Below, piece by piece: positions 8,919 through 17,220 of a stretch of 64,000 nt of DNA (positions are counted from its first letter, which is position 1; each line of letters opens with the position of its first letter). This DNA comes from Nonomuraea candida (lineage in GTDB: Bacteria > Actinomycetota > Actinomycetes > Streptosporangiales > Streptosporangiaceae), in contig NZ_JOAG01000020.1 of assembly GCF_000725485.1 (NCBI RefSeq), forward strand, positions 248,001 to 312,000, read 5' to 3'. The translations under genes were made by a program, and so were the position numbers. The notes below the pieces were generated by a model. It saw nothing but the letters and a program-made list of their open reading frames with translations. It had not been told where the DNA came from and did not search any database.

Positions 8919-10529
8919 GTGCCATTCACCGTCGCCGACTACATCCTCAAGCGACTGAGCCAGCACCAGGTCGACACCCTGTTCGGCGTGCCCGCCGCAT
9001 ACGGTGCGCCGCTGTTCGACGCGGTGAGCGCGCACGACATCAGACCCGTCGTGACCACCACCGACCTCGAAGCGGGATACGCGGCCGACGGGTACGCGCG
9101 TACCAAGGGTCTCGGCGTCGTCTCGGTGGCCAACGGCGTCGGCGTGCTCAGCATGATCAACGCCATCGCCGGCGCGTTCGTCGAGCGCAGTCCGGTCGTC
9201 GTCGTGAACGGCGGCCCGAACGCCGCCAACCTGACCAACCTGAAGGAACTCGACGTCCTGTTCTCGCACTCGACCGGCCAGCCGGACGGTGACCTCAACG
9301 CCTACCGGCTGGTCACCGCGAGCGCGGCCCGCGCCGAGCAGGCCGCCGACGTGCCCGCACTGGCCGACCACGCGATCTCGACGGCCATCAGGCGGAAACG
9401 GCCGGTCTACCTAGAGATCAACCGGGCCATCTGGACGGCCGACTGCACGCCCCCCGACGGGTCGCTGCCCGTCACCAACCCGGCGGCGGGCACCGAGCAG
9501 CAACTCGCCACCACGATCATCGGGCTCATCCGCGCCGCCGCGAAGCCGGTGCTCATCGCGGGCATCGAGATCCAGCGCTACGGGCTCGCCGACACGATGG
9601 CCGACCTGATCGCCAAGCTCGGGATCCGCTGGTCGGCCCAGGTGCCGGCCAAGTCGGTGCTGTCCGAAACGGAAGACGGCTGGGCCGGGATCTTCGCCCC
9701 GCCCGGCTCCCAGCCCGCCGCCGTCCAGGAGGCGGACCTGATCGTGATGCTCGGCTGCGTCTTCCCCGGCAGCTATGCCAGGTTCATCCGCGACCGTACC
9801 GACGACATCGTCACCGCCTACGACGGCAAGGTGAAGATCAAGAACGGGAACAAGCAGGACGCCGACATCGTCGCCCTGATGGCCGCGCTCGTGGCCGAGG
9901 CGGCCAAGCAGGCGCCGCGGCCCGTGCCTGCGGCCGTCGACCCGGCCCCGCCCCCCGCTTCGGGCCCGCTGACCTACGCCCAGGTGTTCGACCGCGTCGG
10001 CGCTGCGCTGGACGACTCCTGGCTCGTGATACCCGACACCTTCCTGGGCGGCGCCTCGGCCGCGAGCCTGCCGGTCAAAGGCCGCGATGGATATCTGTCC
10101 GGTGCCGTGTGGGCCTCCATCGGCCATTCCGTGGCCGCCGCGGTGGGCGCGTCCTTCGGGTCGAGCCGGCGCCCCCTGGTCATCTGCGGGGACGGCGGCT
10201 TCCACACGAGCGCCCAGGCGCTGTCCACGTTCGCGCACTACTGTCGCAATCCCGTCGTCCTGGTCATCGACAACGGCGTCTACGGCCTGGAGCAGTACAT
10301 CATCGACTCGAGCTACTACGACGACCCCAACGCGGCGCCGAAGCCGTACGTCGTGCTCAACCCATGGGATTTCCCCGAATTCGCCCACAGCCTCGGCGTC
10401 CGCACCACCTACTCCGTGGACACCGCGGCAGAGCTCGACCAGGCGCTCGCCGACGCGAAGGAGTCCGCCGCCCCGGCGCTGATCGTCGCGAAGGTCAGCC
10501 CGCGGAGCCTGCCCGCGCGGCTGCCCTGA
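8919..10529 (+). CDS. thiamine-diphosphate enzyme of the pyruvate/indolepyruvate decarboxylase type
   Basis: The 536-residue protein opens with VADYILKRLSQHQVDTLFGVP, typical of pyruvate and indolepyruvate decarboxylases. The cofactor-activating Glu is Glu51 in TTDLEAGYAADGYAR. The ThDP/magnesium motif runs from GDG at 424-426 to Asn452 in IDNGVYGLEQYI. The usual HH pair of these decarboxylases is SH here (Ser116, His117). The likely activity is non-oxidative decarboxylation of an aromatic or branched 2-oxo acid to the aldehyde. GTG 8919 is preferred because gaggag at 8906-8911 is well placed; an in-frame ATG at 8901 has no good ribosome site. Confidence 0.85.
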   Translation: MPFTVADYILKRLSQHQVDTLFGVPAAYGAPLFDAVSAHDIRPVVTTTDLEAGYAADGYARTKGLGVVSVANGVGVLSMINAIAGAFVERSPVVVVNGGPNAANLTNLKELDVLFSHSTGQPDGDLNAYRLVTASAARAEQAADVPALADHAISTAIRRKRPVYLEINRAIWTADCTPPDGSLPVTNPAAGTEQQLATTIIGLIRAAAKPVLIAGIEIQRYGLADTMADLIAKLGIRWSAQVPAKSVLSETEDGWAGIFAPPGSQPAAVQEADLIVMLGCVFPGSYARFIRDRTDDIVTAYDGKVKIKNGNKQDADIVALMAALVAEAAKQAPRPVPAAVDPAPPPASGPLTYAQVFDRVGAALDDSWLVIPDTFLGGASAASLPVKGRDGYLSGAVWASIGHSVAAAVGASFGSSRRPLVICGDGGFHTSAQALSTFAHYCRNPVVLVIDNGVYGLEQYIIDSSYYDDPNAAPKPYVVLNPWDFPEFAHSLGVRTTYSVDTAAELDQALADAKESAAPALIVAKVSPRSLPARLP

Positions 10530-10856
10530 GCCGCGTCGCCCAGCCGGGTGAGATCGCCTGGTGGATCGTGAACGTGGCGTGCCCTGCTTGGACGGTGGCG
10601 AAGTCTCGCTGGGACCGGCTTGCCCGCCCGGTGCGGAAGCGGTGAGCAGAAGGGGCGCGGTCCTGGATGAGAGGATCGCCGAGCCGAGCGCCGTACGAGA
10701 CCGGCTCGTGGAGGCCCTGACCGGCAACGCGACGCCACAGCAGCCCGGCACCATCGCTCGCCACCCCGCCTACGCCCGCGGCGGCATCTGCCGTCTTGAG
10801 CCCATCCGCCTTGACGCCTGCTCCTGTACGCGTAGCGCTGCCGTGGCCGGCCGGAT
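10530..10856. other. gene-free stretch between convergent genes
   Basis: Between the stop codons of the ThDP enzyme and the TetR gene I see no gene with family-like features. A minus-strand open frame crosses it, but its composition looks like a shadow and no motif stands out. It may contain degraded coding sequence. Confidence 0.4.
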
Positions 10857-11507
10857 TCACGAACGGTGCGCCCTGCGCCACTGGCCGGTGGCCACGCCCG
10901 CGAGGACCACATTGACGACATCCTCCGCGAGTTCGAGGGTGATCGGGAGGTGGCCGAAGAGCAGCCGGTAGTACGTGGTCGAGCCCAGCATGTCGAGCAG
11001 CAGGTCGATGTCGGCGTCCGCGCGGATGTCTCCGCGTTCGATCCCCCGGCGCAGGGCCCGGGCGGTGGTGGCCCTGCGCGGGTGGAAGTATCGGTCCAGG
11101 AACTCCGAGGCGAGTTCCTGGTCGTCGGCCAGGTCTGCGACCAGGGCCGGTAGGGCACGCCGCCCCACGGGACCGTTGAAGGCCTGACTGAGCGTGCTGA
11201 TTCCGGCGATGAGATCGCAGTGCGTGCACCCGGTGTCGGGCGTGGGGGTGGTGCCGACGGTGGTGGCCAGCGCGTCGACGACCAGATGCTGCCGCGAGCG
11301 CCAGCGTCGGCGCAGAGCGGGCTTGCTCGTGTCGGCGCGGGCGGCGACCTCCTCCATCGTCAGCTTCGCATAACCCTTCTCGTTCAGGATGTCCATGACC
11401 GCGCGGTGCACCGCCGCGTCGATGCGCTGGTCGCGTGGCCTTCCACCGCTCCGTCGGCCTTCGGCGCTTTCGCTCTGGGCCGGCGATCCGGTTGCGCTCT
11501 TCCTCAC
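10857..11507 (-). CDS. TetR-family transcriptional regulator
   Basis: The 216-residue regulator has an N-terminal helix-turn-helix (MDILNEKGYAKLTMEEVAAR followed by ADTSKPALRRRW) and a ligand-binding domain of the TetR_C_11-like type with a Cys-x-x-Cys pair (GCTHCDL). The frame is open to 11534, but a TATAAT box at 11520-11515 lies exactly seven bases before GTG 11507, which suggests a leaderless message beginning at that GTG. It is divergent from an MFS efflux gene and a palindrome lies between them, so it most likely represses that transporter and itself. Confidence 0.88.
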   Translation of the reverse strand: MRKSATGSPAQSESAEGRRSGGRPRDQRIDAAVHRAVMDILNEKGYAKLTMEEVAARADTSKPALRRRWRSRQHLVVDALATTVGTTPTPDTGCTHCDLIAGISTLSQAFNGPVGRRALPALVADLADDQELASEFLDRYFHPRRATTARALRRGIERGDIRADADIDLLLDMLGSTTYYRLLFGHLPITLELAEDVVNVVLAGVATGQWRRAHRS

Positions 11508-11514
11508 CCAAGGC

Positions 11515-11520
11515 ATTATA
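11515..11520 (-). promoter_or_regulatory. -10 box of the tetR gene, giving a probable leaderless GTG start
   Basis: Read on the minus strand this is a perfect TATAAT. Seven bases separate it from GTG 11507, so the transcript start would coincide with the start codon. No consensus -35 is present; the -35 position overlaps the palindromic operator. Confidence 0.6.
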
Positions 11521-11538
11521 GGTACGCTCGGCAATAAC

Positions 11539-11558
11539 GTTCCGTACCAGAACGGAAC
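11539..11558. promoter_or_regulatory. palindromic TetR operator between tetR and the MFS gene
   Basis: GTTCCGT-6 bases-ACGGAAC is a perfect inverted repeat, 7 bases per arm. It overlaps the -35 region of the regulator gene and lies about 20 bases before the transporter start, as expected for an operator controlling both directions. Confidence 0.75.
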
Positions 11559-11578
11559 ATATCAATGGAGGAGGATGA

Positions 11579-13021
11579 GTGTCCCGAGACGCCAGCAGGG
11601 CCGACGCACCGGCTGCCACCGGTGGCGAGGCGCCCGCGACATCCGCGAGTGTTTTCGGCCGGCGCTACCGCGCGCTCACTCTGGGTGTGATCGTGTCCGT
11701 GGGCTCAGTGGCCTTCGAGTCGCTCGGCGTGGCGACCGTCCTGCCCGAGATCGCCCACGACCTGGACGGCCTGGGCGCCTACGGCTGGGGGCTGTCGGCG
11801 CTCATGCTCGCCAACATCATCGGCACGGTGATCGCCGGTCGATCCGCTGACAGAACGGGGCCGTGGTGGCCGATGACGATCGGCCTGGCGGTCTTCGCCC
11901 TGGGCTGCGCCGTGGCCGGCACCGCCCCGTCCTGGCCACTGTTCCTCGCCGGCCGCTTCGTCCAGGGACTCGGCGTCGGTGCGATCATGGCCATGGCCTA
12001 CACCGTGATCGGGCTGATGTACCCGGCACGCCTGCGGGCCCGCATGTTCGCCTTGCTCTCCTCGGCGTGGACCGCCCCCTCGCTGATCGGGCCGGTCCTG
12101 GCCGGCCTCCTCGCGCATCAGGCCGGCTGGCAGGCCGTGTTCCTGCTCATGCTGCCCATCATCGCCGTCGCCGCCGGGCTCACCCTGCCCGCGCTCCGTG
12201 GGCGGGCCGTCGCGGTCGCGCCCGCACCGCCCCCGGCGACGCCGTGGTGGAAGGGCCCGACGGTCGCCGCCGCTCAGCTCACCGTCGGCACCGGCCTGCT
12301 GTTGCAGGCCCTGCTGCTGTCAAACGTCGTCCTGCTGGCCGCGCTCGTGCTCGCCGGCCTCGCCGTCGCGCTGCCCGCCCTGCGCCGGGTGACGCCCGAG
12401 GGCACCCTGAGCGCTCGCGCCGGCATCGCCGCCGGAGTCGTCATCCGCGCCCTCCTGTGCGGCGTCTACTTCGGCAGCGAGGCATTCCTCCCCCTCGGCC
12501 TGCAGCAACTGCGCGGGCTCAGCGTCACCGAGGCGGGTCTCGGCCTGTCAGCGGGCGCGATCACCTGGGTGATCGGGTCCGCGCTGCAGTCCAGACTGGA
12601 CGACCGCGGACCGGGCGCCCGGACCTGGGGCGTCATGCTGGGATTCGGCATCCTGCTCGCCGGTGTCGTCCTGGTCGCATCGGCCATTCTGGTGCCGGCC
12701 ATTCCCGCGTACGTGGCCGTGGTCGGCTGGGCGATCGGTGGCCTCGGCATGGGCGGCGCCTTCAACGCCTCCACCACCAGCACTCTGGAGCAAACACCCG
12801 CGCACCGGCAGGGCGAAGTCAGCGCGGCTCTGCAACTCGCCCAGACCCTCGCCACGGCCGTGCTCGCCGGGCTGGGCGGCGCCGCCCTGGCGATCGCCCG
12901 GCATTGGGGCGGCTCCACCCATGACGCCCTGCTCGCCACGTTCGTGCTCACCGGACTCATGGCACTGCTCGGCGTGATGCTGTCCCCCAGGCTGCGCGGT
13001 TCCTCCCCCGGCCAGACCTGA
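11579..13021 (+). CDS. MFS drug exporter
   Basis: The 480-residue protein has about 14 hydrophobic segments. Typical major-facilitator motifs are GRSADRTGPWWPMTIGL after helix 2 (motif A variant) and GVGAIMAMAYTVIGLMYPARLRARMFALLSSAWTAPSLIGPVLAGLL (motif C region, shown here only as landmarks across residues 130-180). This fits DHA2-type drug:proton antiporters. GTG 11579 is used; ggaggagga lies just upstream at the right distance. An overlapping ATG at 11575 is in another frame. It is presumably derepressed when a ligand binds the divergent TetR protein. Confidence 0.88.
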   Translation: MSRDASRADAPAATGGEAPATSASVFGRRYRALTLGVIVSVGSVAFESLGVATVLPEIAHDLDGLGAYGWGLSALMLANIIGTVIAGRSADRTGPWWPMTIGLAVFALGCAVAGTAPSWPLFLAGRFVQGLGVGAIMAMAYTVIGLMYPARLRARMFALLSSAWTAPSLIGPVLAGLLAHQAGWQAVFLLMLPIIAVAAGLTLPALRGRAVAVAPAPPPATPWWKGPTVAAAQLTVGTGLLLQALLLSNVVLLAALVLAGLAVALPALRRVTPEGTLSARAGIAAGVVIRALLCGVYFGSEAFLPLGLQQLRGLSVTEAGLGLSAGAITWVIGSALQSRLDDRGPGARTWGVMLGFGILLAGVVLVASAILVPAIPAYVAVVGWAIGGLGMGGAFNASTTSTLEQTPAHRQGEVSAALQLAQTLATAVLAGLGGAALAIARHWGGSTHDALLATFVLTGLMALLGVMLSPRLRGSSPGQT

Positions 13022-13577
13022 TCGCACGTCAGCAGCGTCAGGTCTCCTGACCCGGCGAAACGGCACTCGCCAAGAAGCGAGCACTCAGGCCAGGGCAAGG
13101 CGCCGGAGGATGTCCGCAGTGCCCTGCTGGCGGAACATGGGCCGAGCCGTTTGCGCGTGGTCGGTCCGGTGCCGAGCCTGGTCCCGGTCTTGAAGGTTCT
13201 GCGGGAGGTCTGGGAGGTGTCGCTTCCCCAGGCTTGTGAACTGGCCGACGAGCTCTCGCTGACACCGGCTTGGCCGGGACGCTGGCGGAGATGGAGTTTC
13301 TGAAGACTCGGCTGCGGAGCCGTGGCGTCGCGGCCGAGGTGGGATCCGATGCCGGTAGGCGTCGCGCTTGCCGGCGCCGGCGGTGATCGGGATGTGCTGG
13401 GCGGTCCGGGGCTCTCCTCCCTGCTTCACCGCGGCCGCGGCCGCGGCGTTGTCCTTCCAGATCTCCTGGTACCTGCCCGATGCGCGAAGGCAGCCCAGGG
13501 CTGGGGTATCTGCGCAGGTAGACGCCTTGCAAGGAGGTATGCCCGGTGGAAGACTGGATCTGACGGAGGGGGACGTC
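13022..13577. other. decayed stretch with a possible L7/L12-like remnant
   Basis: No intact gene is visible. On the plus strand at about 13115-13345, two frames together read a block containing VLKVLREVWEVSLPQACELA and then GTLAEMEFLKTRLRSRG, which loosely resembles the C-terminal domain of ribosomal L7/L12-like proteins of actinobacteria, broken by one frameshift. The rest up to the cupin remnant shows nothing I recognise. Confidence 0.35.
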
Positions 13578-13709
13578 ATGATCGAGGTCAAGAGCATCGG
13601 CAAGCCCGACGAGCGCCGCGACTTCCCCAGGGGACACCTGGAGGTGTGCAACCTGTCCGGGCTGAGCTTCGGCGTGGCCACGAGCGGGCACGGCCCGGAC
13701 GGATCGTAG
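13578..13709 (+). pseudogene. N-terminal remnant of a cupin-domain protein
   Basis: ATG 13578 begins MIEVKSIGKPDERRDFPRGH and continues LEVCNLSGLSFGVAT, the N-terminal strand pattern of small cupin-domain proteins of actinobacteria. After 35 residues it becomes unrelated and stops. The metal-binding barrel is missing, so this is a truncated gene. Confidence 0.5.
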
Positions 13710-13946
13710 GCAGTCGAGGTCGGTCACGTGCTGGGCGGGCCGAGGTGCGAGTCCCGGGCGTGGATCACGAACCGCTGCGCGCTGCCCTGGGTCTGTCCGG
13801 ACCGCGCGTTCATTCGGCACACACAATCAACGACCAAGGGTGCGTGGCAGGCACTTTGACCAGAGGCAACATCCGGCTGGGCACCCTGCCGCCGGGCGCC
13901 CCTTCCCAGCCCGGCGGAGCGGGCCTCGCACCCGCAGTGATCGGGT

Positions 13947-14212
13947 GCGGACGAGGTCGGCTGGAGCCGCAAGCGCCTGTGGTCCCGCTTCCGGTCCCAG
14001 CTCGGCATCACACCCCAACGCGCCGCCCGGCTGGTGCGCTTCGACCACGCCGCCCGCCTACTCGCGGCGGGCCACGCCGCCGCCCGCGTTGCCGCAGAGA
14101 GCGGCTACGTCGACCAGTCCCACCTCCACCGCGAGGTCACGACGTTGCCGGGCTCACGCCCACGGCCCTGGCCGTCGCGCCGTGGCTCACGGTCGGCGAC
14201 GTTGCGTGGCCG
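13947..14212 (+). pseudogene. AraC-family regulator, C-terminal DNA-binding fragment
   Basis: One frame reads GWSRKRLWSRFRSQLGITPQ, LVRFDHAARLLAAG and VAAESGYVDQSHLHREV, the two helix-turn-helix motifs of AraC/XylS proteins. A one-base shift near 14140 continues in another frame as AGLTPTALAVAPWLTVGDVAWP, the normal C-terminal tail. There is no start codon and no N-terminal domain, so this is a degraded gene. Confidence 0.65.
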
Positions 14213-14291
14213 GCTCCATCGCCGAACCGCCCGATCCCGGGAGGCCGGCGTGGGGCCGGATCACCGCACCGCCTGCTCCGGGAGGGCGGGC

Positions 14292-14708
14292 TCATGCCCC
14301 GCGGGCTCGGCCTGGCAGGCGCCGGAGGCGCGAAAGGTTCGGCGAGCTGGGCCAGGTAGGCGGTGGGGTAGTCGGGTTCGGCGGCGGGCGGGCGGCGGCC
14401 TGCCACGTGCCCACCGTGTCGGGGGCGCCGGTTGCGGCGACGCGGGCGCCGGCCGCGCGCCCGGCCGGATGGGCCGGGTCGAGGTAGGCCAGCAGGCCAC
14501 GAGCGCCGGGGTCGGCGTGCAGTTCGTGCCGGACACCGGCCGGGATGATCGCCGCCTCGGCGCGGAGCTGACGGCCGTGCCGGTCGGTCAGCATCACCTC
14601 ACCGGCCGTCACCAGCAGGACCTGCACCGCGGCGTGCGCGTGCGGCTCGGCCGCCCCGATCGTCCCGGTGAAGGCGAGCAGGCCCGGGGCGGCCGTGGCC
14701 CGAAACAC
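14292..14708 (-). pseudogene. cupin sensing domain, probable remnant of an AraC-type regulator
   Basis: The frame reads a cupin core (PHAHAAVQVLLVTAGEVMLTD, AAIIPAGVRHELHADPG) as found in the N-terminal domains of AraC-type regulators. Its tail becomes Pro-rich near 14400. A neighbouring frame continues with DYPTAYLAQLAEPFAPPAPA, which suggests a frameshift. No DNA-binding half follows on this strand, although an AraC DNA-binding fragment lies next to it on the opposite strand. Confidence 0.5.
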
Positions 14709-14871
14709 CGCCGGGCCGCTATCCGTCCAGGAACGCGGGGTGTGTCACCACAAGCCGGGGCGACCGGGCACCCGTTCGCGACATTCGGCGGATGGCCACA
14801 TCAGGACGAACGCTTGACGCCGGTGATGCCGCGGCTGACGGTGAAACCGGGGCGGATCCTGGAGGGGCACC

Positions 14872-15717
14872 ATGAACGAGTACGAGGCGATCGTGCAGAG
14901 CCTGAGCGACATCGACCAGCGCATCAGGCAGGACAACGTCGGGATCTTCACCGAGATCCTCATCCTGTTCGATCACGTGCTGGTGGCCCGCACCCAGCCG
15001 TACAGCGGCTACGACGGCTACCAGGTGGGCGGCAGGGAACTGCGTTACGCGCTGGTCGACCCAGGGTCCGGGGCCAGGAACACGCGCAGGCCGTACTACG
15101 TCGGCAACCAGGAGGCGAACGTCTCCCTGGCCGACTCCGAGGTCGTCAGCCTGGAGCAGGCCTGGCGCTGGATGACCGCCTGGAAGGCGGATCACGCCGC
15201 GTACCGGCAGCATCTGGTCCAGCAGCAGCGGGCCTGGCGCGAGGCGATGGAGGCGGGGGCGTCCGACATGCGGGCCCGCGAGTACGAGCGCCTGCGCATG
15301 GAGCAGGAGCCGCTGCCGCCGCCTCCCCAGATCTGGGGACCGGCCCAGGAGAAGGCCTGGCAGGCCGAGGTGGACCGCGGGGAGGCGGCGGCGAACGAGG
15401 TGCTCAGGGACTGGGACCACCGGCCCCGCTGGGTGACGGTGCTCCTGGTCGGCAACGTCGGGCCGTGCGACGGGTGCAAGGCCCGGCTCAAGGTCTTCCT
15501 GTACGACCTCAGCGTGGAGCTGTTCCCCAAGGCGCTCGTCGTGGTGAAGTCCGTCTACACCGGCCAGGAGCACAAGCGGGGGGTACGCGGCGGCGCCGAC
15601 CGCCTGGAGACCGGGTACGGCTACCCGGACCGGGCCCAGCAGATGGAGTACCGGTCGCCCACCGGCACCGTCTGGCGGCCGTGGGTCCGCATCGCGACCC
15701 CCTGGCCGGTGCAGTAG
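14872..15717 (+). CDS. uncharacterised 281-residue soluble protein with a PCxxC motif
   Basis: A well-formed gene with strong codon bias encodes 281 residues. The N-terminal part is helical and includes a coiled-coil-like stretch (about 95-150, rich in Q, R, E and A). A Pro-rich hinge PLPPPPQIWGP follows, then an alpha/beta C-terminal domain with WVTVLLVGNVGPCDGCKARL. PCxxC preceded by a strand is reminiscent of deaminase-like folds, but the usual H-A-E element is not present. There is no signal peptide. It stands alone between decayed genes and the esterase. I cannot assign a function. Confidence 0.7.
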   Translation: MNEYEAIVQSLSDIDQRIRQDNVGIFTEILILFDHVLVARTQPYSGYDGYQVGGRELRYALVDPGSGARNTRRPYYVGNQEANVSLADSEVVSLEQAWRWMTAWKADHAAYRQHLVQQQRAWREAMEAGASDMRAREYERLRMEQEPLPPPPQIWGPAQEKAWQAEVDRGEAAANEVLRDWDHRPRWVTVLLVGNVGPCDGCKARLKVFLYDLSVELFPKALVVVKSVYTGQEHKRGVRGGADRLETGYGYPDRAQQMEYRSPTGTVWRPWVRIATPWPVQ

Positions 15718-15720
15718 ACC

Positions 15721-15759
15721 GGGCCCCCGCGTCCGCCGCTCGCCGTGGCGGACGGGCCC
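15721..15759 (+). terminator. hairpin terminator after the 14872-15717 gene
   Basis: A GC-rich stem pairs gggccc (15721-15726) with gggccc (15754-15759) and gtccgcc (15731-15737) with ggcggac (15747-15753), starting a few bases after the stop codon. There is no U tract, as is usual in high-GC actinobacteria. Confidence 0.6.
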
Positions 15760-15938
15760 GCGCGCGGCGGGGATCAAGACGTTGACACCATCGGGAAGGT
15801 TCCGCGTGCTCCCCGCCTCGCCGGTCGGGGCCGAGCGCTCACGCGCGCCGCTCGGCGGATCGTTGCGGGAGCCGTCCGGCCGGTTGTACGACCGGTCCGG
15901 CTCAGATGGCAGAGGGCCGGGCAGCGGGCCGGGGCGGC

Positions 15939-17174
15939 TCAGAGGGCCGGGCAGGGGGCCGGGGCGGCGCCGGAGGCGTACGTGAGGAAGTCGGACAGGT
16001 AGGCCTGCCAGGCGCGCCAGTCGTGCCCGGCTCTGGTGTAGCAGTAGCGGTGCTCGACGCCCAGGCTCGTCAGCGTCCGGTCGAACTCGGCGGCGTAGGC
16101 GCCGAGCACCGTCTCGCTGACGCCCGTGGCCCCGTCGGTCTCGGTGGTGTCGTAGCCGCAGTCGGCCGGCGCGGGCCGGGTGCCGTCCGGGGTGTGGGGA
16201 ATCCGGTCGCAGGCGCCCGCGTACAGGGCCAGTTTTCCGCTGTAGGGGGCGTACCTGCCCTGGGTGACCAGGCCGGCGGGGTTGGCGGCGGGCCAGTCGT
16301 CGGCCGTCACGCCGTGGAAGACCGTCTCGGTACGCGGGCCGAACAGGGTCTCCAGGCGGTAGCGGCGCTGCACGCCGGGGTCCGGGACCGGGAAGATGCT
16401 CCCGGGTTCGTACTTGTTGACCCGGTACTCGCCTGGGTCCTGCCACCGGATGGCCGCGCCGGACTGCCACATCGAGTCGGAGATCGTCTTCTGGGCGGGC
16501 GCGGCGCGCAGGTCGATGCCCGGGGAGAAGGCGCCGACGGCGGAGTAGAGGCCGGGGTGCGCGGCGGCGTACTTGAGGGCGCCGAAGCCTCCCATGGACA
16601 GCCCCGCGAGCCAGCGTCCCGTCCGGTCGGCGATGGTGTGGAAGTTCGCGTCGATCCACGGGACGAGCTGGCTGTTGTGGTACGTCTCCCACTTCGGCGC
16701 GAAATATCCGTCCGTACGCCCTGCCCAGTCCGTGTACCAGCCGGTCAGCCCGCCGGTCGGCATCACCACGATGCCGTCGAAGGACGCGGCGCGCAGGCGG
16801 GCTACCACGTCGCCCTTGGCGGTCCAGGCGTCGAAGGTGTCGCCGCCGCCGTGGAGAAGATAGAGCGTCCGGTAGGGGGTGCCGCGATCCGGGTCGTAGC
16901 CGGGCGGGAGGTGGACGCGGACGGTGACCGGATACGCCGGCGGGTCGATGACCGCGGCGCCGCCGGCCGGCTGGAAGATCATGGTCGAGGTCATCGTGAC
17001 GTCCCGCAGCTTCGAACGGTCGGGCTGCTCGGACTCCGTCACGTTGACGCAGGTGATCCCGTGGCCGTCGGGGTGCGGGAGCGTCGCCGGGCACGCGGCG
17101 GCCCGCGCCGGGCCCTGCGGCACCACCACCACCATGAGCGGCAACAGCCCGGCCGGCATCCGCATCAGCCGCAT
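15939..17174 (-). CDS. secreted esterase, PF00756 (antigen 85/esterase D-like)
   Basis: The product has 411 residues. ATG 17174 is preferred over the in-frame GTG at 17189, because GGAAGGGG lies just before it. A signal peptide ends near residue 28 (ARA-A). The alpha/beta-hydrolase domain carries the oxyanion region LYLLHGGGDTFDAW, nucleophile Ser in GLSMGGFGALKYAAAHP and a C-terminal His in YTRAGHDWRAW. This matches secreted esterases related to mycolyltransferases; the substrate is unknown. Several Cys residues suggest disulfides outside the cell. It lies in a cluster of leftward secreted-enzyme genes. Confidence 0.87.
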   Translation of the reverse strand: MRLMRMPAGLLPLMVVVVPQGPARAAACPATLPHPDGHGITCVNVTESEQPDRSKLRDVTMTSTMIFQPAGGAAVIDPPAYPVTVRVHLPPGYDPDRGTPYRTLYLLHGGGDTFDAWTAKGDVVARLRAASFDGIVVMPTGGLTGWYTDWAGRTDGYFAPKWETYHNSQLVPWIDANFHTIADRTGRWLAGLSMGGFGALKYAAAHPGLYSAVGAFSPGIDLRAAPAQKTISDSMWQSGAAIRWQDPGEYRVNKYEPGSIFPVPDPGVQRRYRLETLFGPRTETVFHGVTADDWPAANPAGLVTQGRYAPYSGKLALYAGACDRIPHTPDGTRPAPADCGYDTTETDGATGVSETVLGAYAAEFDRTLTSLGVEHRYCYTRAGHDWRAWQAYLSDFLTYASGAAPAPCPAL

Positions 17175-17220
17175 GGGTACCCCTTCCACCTGTGCCGCCC
17201 GGAGCCCGGGCGCGTCGTGA

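Noticed and set aside
14872..15717. Deaminase toxin
   Set aside because: Only PCxxC is present; the H/C-A-E zinc and proton-shuttle motif is not found, so I kept it as an uncharacterised protein.
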